Under the pieces are notes generated by a model that saw nothing but the letters and a program-made list of their open reading frames with translations, did not search any database and had not been told where the DNA came from. This document shows, piece by piece, positions 1-5,457 of a DNA stretch of 33,380 nt; within the stretch, counting starts at the first letter, position 1; each line of letters opens with the position of its first letter. Where the stretch lies: positions 1 to 33,380 of the forward strand of contig JAQVCU010000024.1 in the NCBI GenBank assembly GCA_028689635.1. Reading direction: 5' to 3'. The DNA comes from Oscillospiraceae bacterium (GTDB taxonomy: Bacteria; Bacillota; Clostridia; Oscillospirales; Ruminococcaceae). Both the position numbers and the translations under genes were made by a program.

Positions 1-150
1 GGTTCCGGCGGTTCCGGCGGTTCCGGCGGTTCCGGTGGTTCCGGTGGTTCCGGTGGTTCCGGCGGTTCCGGTGGTTCCGGCGGTTCCGGTGGTTCCGGTG
101 GCTCCGGTGGCTCTGGTGGTTCCGGCGGCTCCGGCGGTTCCGGTGGCTCC
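1..150 (+). repeat. 9-bp tandem repeat GGYGGYTCC encoding (Gly-Gly-Ser)n
   Basis: About sixteen copies of a 9-bp unit (GGTTCCGGC/T) run from the first base to about 150, varying mainly at Gly third positions (C/T) with one TCT serine codon. The unit is a multiple of three, so copy-number changes would lengthen or shorten the linker without shifting frame. The array reaches the window edge, so its full length is unknown. Arrays like this often break short-read assemblies. Confidence 0.9.
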
Positions 151-264
151 GACGCTCCTCCTCCCACCTCTCCCAAACTTCGCTTTTGCGGATTATGTGG
201 AAAGCCTCTTCTTCCCGGGCAACGCTTCTGCGGAAATTGCGGCTTCTCCCTTCCCCGAAAATAA
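1..264 (+). CDS. C-terminal part of a Gly-Ser-repeat protein ending in a zinc ribbon (5' end outside window)
   Basis: The frame is open from the first base and ends at TAA 262-264, so only 87 C-terminal residues are visible. Residues 1-50 are an uninterrupted Gly-Gly-Ser repeat. After a short Pro-rich hinge come two CxxC knuckles, C63-x2-C66 and C77-x2-C80, the spacing of a zinc-ribbon module as found at the ends of many Firmicutes membrane or regulatory proteins. No start codon lies in the window. The function is unknown: zinc binding is a family-level inference, and the repeat looks like a flexible linker between the ribbon and an unseen N-terminal domain. A strong hairpin terminator follows 6 bp after the stop. 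The partial frame at 32998-33380 could be the missing upstream portion (inference). Another frame through the repeat reads as a Val-Pro repeat, but it does not end in a recognisable domain and was rejected. Confidence 0.8.
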   Translation, partial: GSGGSGGSGGSGGSGGSGGSGGSGGSGGSGGSGGSGGSGGSGGSGGSGGSDAPPPTSPKLRFCGLCGKPLLPGQRFCGNCGFSLPRK

Positions 265-270
265 GATACA

Positions 271-310
271 TTCAGCAAGGCAGGCCTGGCCCTGCCTTGC
301 TGAATTTTAT
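271..310 (+). terminator. Rho-independent terminator after the zinc-ribbon gene
   Basis: A perfect 14-bp stem (271-284 paired with 291-304) has a 6-nt loop and is followed by TTTTAT. It lies directly after the stop at 264 and separates that gene from the next promoter. Confidence 0.85.
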
Positions 311-349
311 ATCAAAAAAACTTTCCGGCCGCCTTCTCCCGCCAATTTC

Positions 350-378
350 TTGACAAGGAGGTTCCGCTGCGGTAGGAT
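350..378 (+). promoter_or_regulatory. Sigma-A-type promoter for the MmcQ/YjbR-like gene
   Basis: TTGACA at 350-355, a 17-bp spacer and TAGGAT at 373-378. The -35 is a perfect consensus and the -10 matches 4 of 6. It lies 34 bp upstream of the start codon at 412 and downstream of the terminator at 271-310. Confidence 0.7.
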
Positions 379-411
379 AAAGAAAATTAAGGAGCCTATT
401 GGGGGGTCTAT

Positions 412-798
412 ATGAACCAATATCCATGGTTGGACGAATATTTGCTCTCAAAACCCGGGTGCACCAAGGATTATAAAGCGGAATGGGGCTGGTGGCGCTA
501 TCAGGTGGGAGGAAAGCTTTTCGCCGCCCTCTGCCAGCCTGGCCCAAAATATACGGACTACGACTGCCGCGAGCTGCTCACCGTCAAATGTGAACCGATG
601 CTGGCGGAATTGCTGCGCTCCCAATATCCGGACGTGATCCCCGGATTTTATATGGACAAACGCAACTGGAACTCCATCTATCTGGACGGTGAATTGCCCG
701 AGGAAGTCCTGCGCCGGTTTTGCGATGATTCCTATTCTCTGGTGTTTGATAAGCTCACCAAAAAGCTGCAAAAAGAGATCAAAGCGGCCAGCGAATAA
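412..798 (+). CDS. MmcQ/YjbR family (DUF419-like) small protein
   Basis: A 128-residue protein with the size and features of the MmcQ/YjbR superfamily, whose members adopt a CyaY-like fold and have often been annotated as possible DNA-binding proteins without firm biochemical support. Visible family-like features are the N-terminal aromatic WLDEYLLSKPG stretch, a central segment ending in VKCEP, the PGFYMDKRNWNSIYLDG segment typical of these proteins, and a C-terminal amphipathic helix rich in Lys. The ATG is preceded by a G-rich ribosome binding site and by a good promoter at 350-378. It is followed after 113 bp by the 62-residue protein at 912. The family call rests on motif recognition; the molecular role is unknown. 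Confidence 0.75.
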   Translation: MNQYPWLDEYLLSKPGCTKDYKAEWGWWRYQVGGKLFAALCQPGPKYTDYDCRELLTVKCEPMLAELLRSQYPDVIPGFYMDKRNWNSIYLDGELPEEVLRRFCDDSYSLVFDKLTKKLQKEIKAASE

Positions 799-872
799 CC
801 TTTTTCGGTTTGTCACGCCGGAGCAACAGGCCCTATATCCCCCACGAAGATAAACGATCCTGTTATTTTTAC

Positions 873-892
873 TTTGATCGGTACCGATCAAA
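873..892. promoter_or_regulatory. 20-bp perfect palindrome, candidate operator
   Basis: TTTGATCGGTACCGATCAAA is a perfect inverted repeat 20 bp long. It is centred about 30 bp upstream of the ATG at 912 and just before the AAAGGAG ribosome binding site. Perfect symmetry without a loop suggests a dimeric regulator site rather than an RNA hairpin. It could still form a short stem in the mRNA next to the ribosome binding site. No adjacent regulator gene points to a partner. Confidence 0.45.
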
Positions 893-911
893 AAAACAAA
901 GGAGAAAAGCG

Positions 912-1100
912 ATGGAAAAATTTATCCCATTTGAAAAACTTCCCAAAAAGAAACAGCGAGAATTAAACCAGGCAAAACGCGGCAGCTGGCATGGCATCTG
1001 CCCAGTGACCCGCAAGCCGGAAAACCCCAAAGCTTATAACAGACGAAAGGCACAGAAAGGGAGTGATGACTCCGGTTCTGTGCCTTTTATAATCCGCTAA
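912..1100 (+). CDS. Small basic protein of 62 residues, uncharacterised
   Basis: The ATG at 912 has a strong ribosome binding site (AAAGGAG, 7 nt upstream). The longer frame from TTG 810 has none and runs back to just after the previous gene. The predicted 62-residue protein is very rich in Lys and Arg. It starts MEKFIPFEKLPKKKQRELN and has a central SWHGICPVTRKPENPKAYNRRK segment. I recognise the pattern as that of small conserved Firmicutes proteins of unknown function; no catalytic motif is visible. Unusually, the last 15 or so codons overlap a perfect 11-bp hairpin with a short T-rich tail (1048-1090), so the coding end doubles as a terminator. A 20-bp palindrome lies immediately upstream. 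Basic charge suggests nucleic-acid or ribosome association, but that is inference. Confidence 0.7.
   Translation: MEKFIPFEKLPKKKQRELNQAKRGSWHGICPVTRKPENPKAYNRRKAQKGSDDSGSVPFIIR
1048..1090 (+). terminator. Hairpin terminator overlapping the end of the 62-residue gene
   Basis: AAGGCACAGAA (1048-1058) pairs perfectly with TTCTGTGCCTT (1076-1086), followed by TTATAA. The stop codon of the upstream gene is at 1098-1100, so the structure lies inside the coding sequence. It may also serve the convergent reverse-strand frame ending at 1097. Confidence 0.65.
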
Positions 1101-1333
1101 AACCTGTTTTCTCCCTGTCTTCCCCTCTGAAGGGCATAAAATTGCCCTTCATCCATCCCAGCAGGAACAAAACCGCGAAAAAACTTGCTGTTTTTTCCAA
1201 TATTAGCTAAAATAATTTTATTATCTAACGATGAGATCTCGCTGCTGGGATCCCATAAGGCGAAAAAACGGGTTTCTTCCTCCATGAAGAGAACGACGCC
1301 TTTCCCCTCTCCATCCCAAAACGTGAAATGCAC
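1097..1333 (-). CDS. Possible orphan protein of 78 residues, reverse strand
   Basis: A reverse-strand frame starts at GTG 1333 with an AAAAGGA ribosome binding site about 6 nt upstream and ends at TAG 1097. Its composition is protein-like: alternating hydrophobic and polar residues suggest beta strands (VVLFMEEETRFFALWDPSSE), followed by a Gly/Phe-rich tail. The region is more AT-rich than its neighbours, and no forward-strand gene is supported here. The 77-bp gap to the divergent start at 1411 suits back-to-back genes. I do not recognise a family. The same frame stays open upstream of the GTG to about 1428 without another start codon, so a truncated or decayed longer gene is an alternative. 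Confidence 0.4.
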   Translation of the reverse strand: MHFTFWDGEGKGVVLFMEEETRFFALWDPSSEISSLDNKIILANIGKNSKFFRGFVPAGMDEGQFYALQRGRQGENRF

Positions 1334-1410
1334 AACGGATCCTTTTAAAACAACGGCGCCATACGGTTCAGATTCGCACGGTGTCCGGCCAGAACGGGAG
1401 AAAACAACGA

Positions 1411-1821
1411 ATGATCCGGGAAATCATGAAGGACGAAATGTTCCTGGCACAAAGATCTGCGCCCGCTACCGCAGAAGATCTGCCTGTGGCGGAAGACCTG
1501 CTGGATACCTTGAAGGCACATGGCGATAGCTGCGTGGGTATGGCCGCTAATATGATCGGCATCAGCCGCCGTATCATCGTTTTCGATGATGGCGGAACCT
1601 ATTTTTTGATGCTGAACCCGGAGATCATCCGCAAAAGCGAGCCGTATGAAACTCAGGAAAGTTGCCTCTCTCTAACAGGGACCCGCAAGACAAAGCGCTG
1701 GAGATCCATTAAAGTACAGTATCAAACAGATCAATTTCAAACCCGTTATAAAACTTTTACTGGATGGACCGCCCAGATCATCCAGCATGAGATAGACCAC
1801 TGCAACGGCGTTATCATCTAA
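1411..1821 (+). CDS. Peptide deformylase family protein with atypical motif 1
   Basis: A 136-residue protein of the peptide deformylase fold, which removes the formyl group from N-terminal methionine of new proteins. All three metal ligands are present: Cys85 in ESCLS (motif 2) and His126/His130 in QHEIDH (motif 3), with Glu127 as catalytic residue. Motif 1 departs from the canonical GxGxAAxQ: residues 41-48 read CVGMAANM, so the first Gly and the oxyanion-side Gln are both replaced. It is also shorter than standard deformylases. ATG 1411 is chosen over the upstream GTG 1381 because a GGGAG site lies 10 nt before it and family members start MIREIM-like. It is probably a clostridial deformylase-like paralogue; full activity is uncertain, and a housekeeping copy would be expected elsewhere. 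Confidence 0.88.
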   Translation: MIREIMKDEMFLAQRSAPATAEDLPVAEDLLDTLKAHGDSCVGMAANMIGISRRIIVFDDGGTYFLMLNPEIIRKSEPYETQESCLSLTGTRKTKRWRSIKVQYQTDQFQTRYKTFTGWTAQIIQHEIDHCNGVII

Positions 1822-1915
1822 CTTTGCCTGGCCCTATGGGGCGCAGCCCAAACTTGCCGTCAAAAAACATATCCTTGCGCTGATTTTGTCTAAAATAGAA
1901 TTGGAGGAACTTTCT

Positions 1916-2710
1916 ATGTTGTGTCCACATTGTCAAAACGATTTTGAAGGAAATTTCTGCCCCCATTGCGGAGCCCCCGTGTCGCCGGAAGGCGTAAATC
2001 CCGTACAGCCTGCGCCTGCAGCGCCCGTAACGCCAGGAATGCCCGCGGCCGCGCCAGCAACGCCTGCGGCGCAGCGCACTGCAAAAAAAGGACGCGGCTG
2101 TCTGATCGCGGCGCTCATCGTCGCTGGCGTTATGGTAGTTTTAGCCATCGTCGGCGTTCTCGTCGGGGTTGTTGTCTACCGAAATATAACAAATACCATC
2201 ATCTCTGAGAGCCCTATGATCTCTGAAGCTGTAGAAGCTGTAGAAGCGGAGATCTCTTCTTCTCAAGCGAGCTCCGATACAAGTTCTGAATCCAGCTCTC
2301 TTTCTTCCTCGGAAGACGCCGACGCATCCTCCGATGCGGAAGACTCCTCCCTCTCCCAATCCAGCGCTATGGACGCCATCATGCTTCCCATCGACAATAT
2401 CCTCTCTTCCAGCTTTGACGACTATACGCTGGAATACGACGAAACCGGCGTGACCATCAATGTTGCAAGCGAAGGCATTGCAGCCGAGATCTACGCTCTG
2501 ATGGAAAATGGCAGCGCAGAGGGCCTTCAGGGATGGGAGACCATGAAGACCAATATGGCCGATATGTCGGATTCTATCGTAGAATATCTGGAAACTATGG
2601 GATACAGCGATATGCTTGTCACCGTCAACGTGCTCAACGACCAAAATAGGGATAACGTCCTTTTGTGTCTGACAAACGGCGAAGTTCTATACGATGTGTT
2701 GGCCCAATAA
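1916..2710 (+). CDS. Membrane protein: N-terminal zinc ribbon, one TM segment, Ser/Asp stalk, C-terminal domain
   Basis: A 264-residue protein whose ATG has a GGAGG site 8 nt upstream; a TTG at 1886 lacks one. Domain order: zinc ribbon with C3-x2-C6 and C15-x2-C18; a Pro/Ala-rich linker to about residue 55; a basic patch KKGR; one transmembrane helix at about 62-88; a Ser/Asp/Glu-rich low-complexity stalk at about 112-151; and a folded C-terminal domain of about 110 residues. The basic stop before the helix predicts the ribbon inside and the C-terminus outside. This is a common Firmicutes architecture of unknown role, with zinc-ribbon and extracellular DUF domains. It shares the ribbon type with the partial protein at 1-264. 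No enzyme motif is visible. The gene ends 60 bp before a bidirectional terminator. Confidence 0.8.
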   Translation: MLCPHCQNDFEGNFCPHCGAPVSPEGVNPVQPAPAAPVTPGMPAAAPATPAAQRTAKKGRGCLIAALIVAGVMVVLAIVGVLVGVVVYRNITNTIISESPMISEAVEAVEAEISSSQASSDTSSESSSLSSSEDADASSDAEDSSLSQSSAMDAIMLPIDNILSSSFDDYTLEYDETGVTINVASEGIAAEIYALMENGSAEGLQGWETMKTNMADMSDSIVEYLETMGYSDMLVTVNVLNDQNRDNVLLCLTNGEVLYDVLAQ

Positions 2711-2763
2711 ACCCGCTTTGCCTGAAACACTGTTTTCTTATTTTCACAGAGGACCGCTCGGTA

Positions 2764-2805
2764 TCAAAAATACCCTTTCCGGCATAGCCGGAAAGGGTAT
2801 TCTGC
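2764..2805. terminator. Bidirectional terminator between convergent genes
   Basis: A perfect 14-bp stem (2770-2783 with 2787-2800) has a 3-nt loop. On the reverse strand it is followed by TTTTTGAT, so it should terminate cotJC transcription. It can also stop the forward zinc-ribbon gene ending at 2710. Confidence 0.85.
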
Positions 2806-2809
2806 GCTT

Positions 2810-3370
2810 TTACTGGCAAACCTGCTCCTGATAATAGTTCAGCAACTCGCCAAATCTCTGGAAATGAACGATCTCCCGGGCCCGCAGGAATTTGATCACC
2901 GCGTTGACGTCTGCGTCGTCGGAAAGGCGCAGAATGTTGTCATAGGTGGCCCGGGCCTTTTGCTCTGCCGCCAGATCCTCGACCAGATCTGCGATAGGGT
3001 CGGCCTTTGCCTGAAAATAGGCCGCTGTAAAGGGGACGCCCGCCGCGCTGGAGGCATAGACGGCATTGGCGTGATTCACATAATACTCGCCCTTGCCGTA
3101 ACGGTCGAATTCCTTGGCGCCGGAGCCGTCGGTCAGCTGGCTGACGATGGAACCAACGATCTCAAGGTGCGAAAGTTCTTCCGTACCGATATCTGTCAAA
3201 AGCGCTTTGCCTCGCTCGTCTTTCATGGTAAAGCGCTGGGAGAGATATCTCAGGGAGGCGGTCATTTCACCGTCCGCCCCGCCGTATTGTTCCAAAATAA
3301 TCCCGGCAAGCTTTGGGTTGCGGTTTTTGATATGAACGGGGATCTGCGTTCTTTTTTCAAAGATAAACAT
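2810..3370 (-). CDS. cotJC: CotJC, spore-coat manganese-catalase-like protein
   Basis: A 186-residue ferritin-like four-helix protein of the CotJC/manganese catalase family. CotJC is deposited in the inner spore coat with CotJA and CotJB and is thought to destroy hydrogen peroxide at a di-manganese centre. Visible ligand-type motifs are E27 and E35 in the LEQYGGADGEM region, the EELSHLE segment (Glu plus ExxH) and a second EQKARATYDN / ReivHFQRF pair near the C-terminus, arranged as in dimetal carboxylate proteins. The length matches CotJC. It is the last gene of cotJABC, 11 bp after cotJB, and ends at a strong terminator. The set implies a spore-forming host. Confidence 0.93.
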   Translation of the reverse strand: MFIFEKRTQIPVHIKNRNPKLAGIILEQYGGADGEMTASLRYLSQRFTMKDERGKALLTDIGTEELSHLEIVGSIVSQLTDGSGAKEFDRYGKGEYYVNHANAVYASSAAGVPFTAAYFQAKADPIADLVEDLAAEQKARATYDNILRLSDDADVNAVIKFLRAREIVHFQRFGELLNYYQEQVCQ

Positions 3371-3381
3371 GCTTTCTCACC

Positions 3382-3720
3382 TCACACTCTTGCAGGCGGC
3401 CAGGTGCCTTCCAGCCAATCCCAAACGTGTTCTTTGCATCCGGCTCCGGTATCGGTCAGGGGAAATTCCCGCTCCTCAAATTTGGCGCGGTACTCCTTTA
3501 CCAAAGCGGCGGTCTTGCGATAAAGGCATAAGGCTTTTTCATCGCACGGGTGTGTATCCAAATAAAGCTTTAGATCCTGCAAATAAAAATCCGCCGTCAT
3601 CAGTTTCCGCATCAGGGCGCAGCCGGGGCTGCTTTCCCCGCGGCCGTCGGCGTGTTCCCTGGGCCCTGGCCGGGCGGCCGGGACAAAGGGCGCGTTTTGG
3701 CATCCACAATTATTTGCCAC
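3382..3720 (-). CDS. cotJB: CotJB, spore coat protein with a Cys-rich N-terminal extension
   Basis: A 112-residue protein. The second two-thirds match CotJB: MRKLMTADFYLQDLKLYLDT, a helical basic middle, and a Trp-rich WDWLEGTWP end. Typical CotJB proteins are about 85-90 residues. Here the first 35 or so residues are an extra, disordered-looking stretch beginning MANNCGCQNAPF, with Gly, Pro and three Cys. The GTG start at 3720 overlaps the end of cotJA by 11 bp, so the two are translationally coupled. CotJB acts with CotJA and CotJC in coat assembly; no enzymatic activity is known. The extension might be genuine because the overlap fixes the start, but an internal ATG at the core (MRKLM) could also be used. 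Confidence 0.9.
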   Translation of the reverse strand: MANNCGCQNAPFVPAARPGPREHADGRGESSPGCALMRKLMTADFYLQDLKLYLDTHPCDEKALCLYRKTAALVKEYRAKFEEREFPLTDTGAGCKEHVWDWLEGTWPPARV

Positions 3721-3886
3721 AATAAATCCCCCTTGTGTATTCGTCTATGGTGAGGTTCAGCTCAGGGAAGATCGTCCCCTCACAGATGGCGACCTCTGGC
3801 GGGTAAAGCTTTTCACAGCGCTGTTCCGGAACATATGCGTATCCCGCTCTCTGCGCCGGAGCGCAGTTTTCAGTTAAGTTGTACAT
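3710..3886 (-). CDS. cotJA: CotJA, spore coat associated protein
   Basis: A short gene of 58 residues running from ATG 3886 to TAA 3710. The AAAGGA site lies 9 nt upstream. The sequence begins MYNLTENCAPAQRAGYAYVP and contains a Pro/aromatic segment QRCEKLYPPEVAICEGTIFP, the hallmark of CotJA (Tyr-Val-Pro followed by Gln and a conserved Leu-Tyr motif before a Gly-Thr-Val/Ile-Phe-Pro-Glu-Leu block). It is the first gene of cotJA-cotJB-cotJC, and its stop overlaps the cotJB start. A sigma-E-type promoter lies 41-68 bp upstream. Its role, inferred from the Bacillus system, is to help place CotJC in the coat during sporulation. Confidence 0.88.
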   Translation of the reverse strand: MYNLTENCAPAQRAGYAYVPEQRCEKLYPPEVAICEGTIFPELNLTIDEYTRGIYCGK

Positions 3887-3926
3887 AGGTCACGATCCTT
3901 TCTGTTTTGGCATTGCTGCCTGTTTC

Positions 3927-3954
3927 ATTTTATGAAAATCGCGCCGATATATTC
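3927..3954 (-). promoter_or_regulatory. Candidate sigma-E promoter of cotJABC
   Basis: On the reverse strand, GAATATA (3954-3948) is followed by a 13-bp spacer and CATAAAAT (3934-3927). The Bacillus sigma-E consensus is KMATATT and CATACAHT with a spacer of about 14. The elements match 6 of 7 and 7 of 8. The predicted start leaves a leader of roughly 35 nt before cotJA. Mother-cell control of cotJ is established in Bacillus subtilis; its use here is inference. Confidence 0.6.
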
Positions 3955-4015
3955 CCCCCTTGCCCCGCCCCCTGTGCTCTCTACACTCAAGTGCCGTAAA
4001 ATATGGAAATATAGG

Positions 4016-4044
4016 TTGTGAAAGCGTCCTCTATGCGGTAAACT
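4016..4044 (+). promoter_or_regulatory. Sigma-A-type promoter of galK
   Basis: TTGTGA at 4016-4021, a 17-bp spacer and TAAACT at 4039-4044, 33 bp before the galK start. The spacer begins with AAGCG, so TGAAAGCG resembles a half cre site, but the other half does not match and catabolite control is not claimed. Confidence 0.55.
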
Positions 4045-4076
4045 AAGGATATAACCGGCAAAAAGGAGGAAGGGCT

Positions 4077-5375
4077 GTGGCGTCGTTATCCCAATGGAAA
4101 AAAGATCTTCTCTCCGGCGCTTTTGACAGCGGGCTGGAAAAGCTCTACGGCTCCTCCTTGGAAAGCATCTTGGCCCAGCGGGCGCGCTATACCGCCGTTT
4201 TGGATGGTTTTCTCGGACAGTTTGGGCCCGCCCCCGACGCCTTTTTCTTCAGCGCACCCGGGCGCGTTGAGCTTGGCGGCAACCATACCGATCATCAGCA
4301 CGGCCATGTGCTGGCCGCCGCCATCCATCTCGACTCCATTGCCTGCGCCGCCCCGCGGGATTCTAAGACCATCCGGATCTATTCGGAAGGCTTTCCCCTT
4401 GCCGTCATCCCCCTGGACGATCTTCTCCCCAGTGACGGGGAACGGGGCACTTCCGCCGCCCTTGCGCGTGGCGTGGCCGCAGGGTTTGCACAAAAGGGCT
4501 GGGCGGCAGGCGGCTCTGATATTTACGTCTCCTCCCTGGTGCCGGAGGGCTCCGGCCTTTCCTCCTCCGCTTCCTTTGAGGTGCTGCTTGGGGCCGTTTT
4601 CAACGAGCTTTTCTGCGGCGGCTGCCATTCCTTCACAGAGATCGCCCGCATCGCTCAAAAGGCAGAGAATCATTATTTTGGCAAGCCTTGCGGCCTGATG
4701 GATCAAACGGCCTGTGCCGCCGGCGGCGTTACTGCCATGGATTTTGCCGATTCCGATTCCCCTGTGCTGCGCCCTGTCCGCTTTGATTTTTCCACCTGCG
4801 GCCATGCCCTCTGCCTGATAGATACCGGAAAAAGCCACGCCCAGCTTACCGAAGAATATGCGGCGATCCCCGCCGAAATGGGTGCTGTGGCCGCCTGCTT
4901 TGGCTGCCAAACGCTGCGCCAGGTATCGCAGCAGCAGTTCTGGGCCGGGCTTTCCCGCATCCGGGAAACCGCCGGAGATCGCGCCGCTTTGCGCGCCATC
5001 CATTTCTATGGCGACGACCAGCGCGCCATAGAAGAAGCCACCGCCCTGGAACGCGGCGATTTCCCCGCCTTTCTTCGGCTGATCAAGGAATCCGGCCGGT
5101 CGTCCTTCCAATATCTGCAAAACGTTTCTGTTCCCGGCTCCTCCAAACGCCAGGAAATGGCGCTGGCCCTTGCCCTTTGTGAAAAGCTTTTGGGCGGAAA
5201 AGGCGCTTTTCGCGTCCACGGCGGCGGTTTTGCCGGCGCCATCCAGGCCTTTGTCCCCCAGGAGATGCTGGCGGAGTTTTGCCGTGGGATGGAAGCCCTT
5301 TGCGGGCCCGGCAGTTGCCGGACGCTCTCTGTCCGCCCCGCCGGCGCCTGCGGTTTAAAGGCACTATTAGCCTAA
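4077..5375 (+). CDS. galK: Galactokinase, atypical GHMP variant
   Basis: A 432-residue GHMP-superfamily kinase that phosphorylates alpha-D-galactose to galactose-1-phosphate with ATP, the entry step of the Leloir pathway. The N-terminal galactokinase signature is at residues 61-80, reading PGRVELGGNHTDHQHGHVLA; the usual GEHTDYNGG is changed to GNHTDHQHG. The phosphate-binding GHMP motif PEGSGLSSSAS is near 156-167, and the C-terminal motif VHGGGFAGAIQAF is near 378-390. The GTG start at 4077 has an AAGGAGG site 7 nt upstream. It is longer than most bacterial GalK (about 390) because of an N-terminal extension of about 50 residues. galE follows 82 bp downstream in the same direction, which supports the substrate. 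galT is absent from the window. The broader call, GHMP sugar kinase, is near certain. Confidence 0.88.
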   Translation: MASLSQWKKDLLSGAFDSGLEKLYGSSLESILAQRARYTAVLDGFLGQFGPAPDAFFFSAPGRVELGGNHTDHQHGHVLAAAIHLDSIACAAPRDSKTIRIYSEGFPLAVIPLDDLLPSDGERGTSAALARGVAAGFAQKGWAAGGSDIYVSSLVPEGSGLSSSASFEVLLGAVFNELFCGGCHSFTEIARIAQKAENHYFGKPCGLMDQTACAAGGVTAMDFADSDSPVLRPVRFDFSTCGHALCLIDTGKSHAQLTEEYAAIPAEMGAVAACFGCQTLRQVSQQQFWAGLSRIRETAGDRAALRAIHFYGDDQRAIEEATALERGDFPAFLRLIKESGRSSFQYLQNVSVPGSSKRQEMALALALCEKLLGGKGAFRVHGGGFAGAIQAFVPQEMLAEFCRGMEALCGPGSCRTLSVRPAGACGLKALLA

Positions 5376-5457
5376 AGCCCACCGTCCCACACCCTATAAG
5401 CACTGGGCAGATATTTCTGCCTTTTGATAGAATAAATTGGATAGGAGAATGCAAAAG

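Noticed and set aside
1-150. CRISPR-like or satellite array
   Set aside because: The 9-bp units have no spacers and are in frame with a coding sequence.
35-415. Open forward frame reading as a Val-Pro repeat
   Set aside because: It is the second frame of the Gly-Ser repeat. The first frame ends in a CxxC zinc ribbon directly before a terminator, while this one runs through the terminator and the promoter of the next gene.
4010-4040. Catabolite-response (cre) site before galK
   Set aside because: Only the left half (TGAAAGCG) matches; the right half has several mismatches. A similar search before the binding-protein gene also failed.
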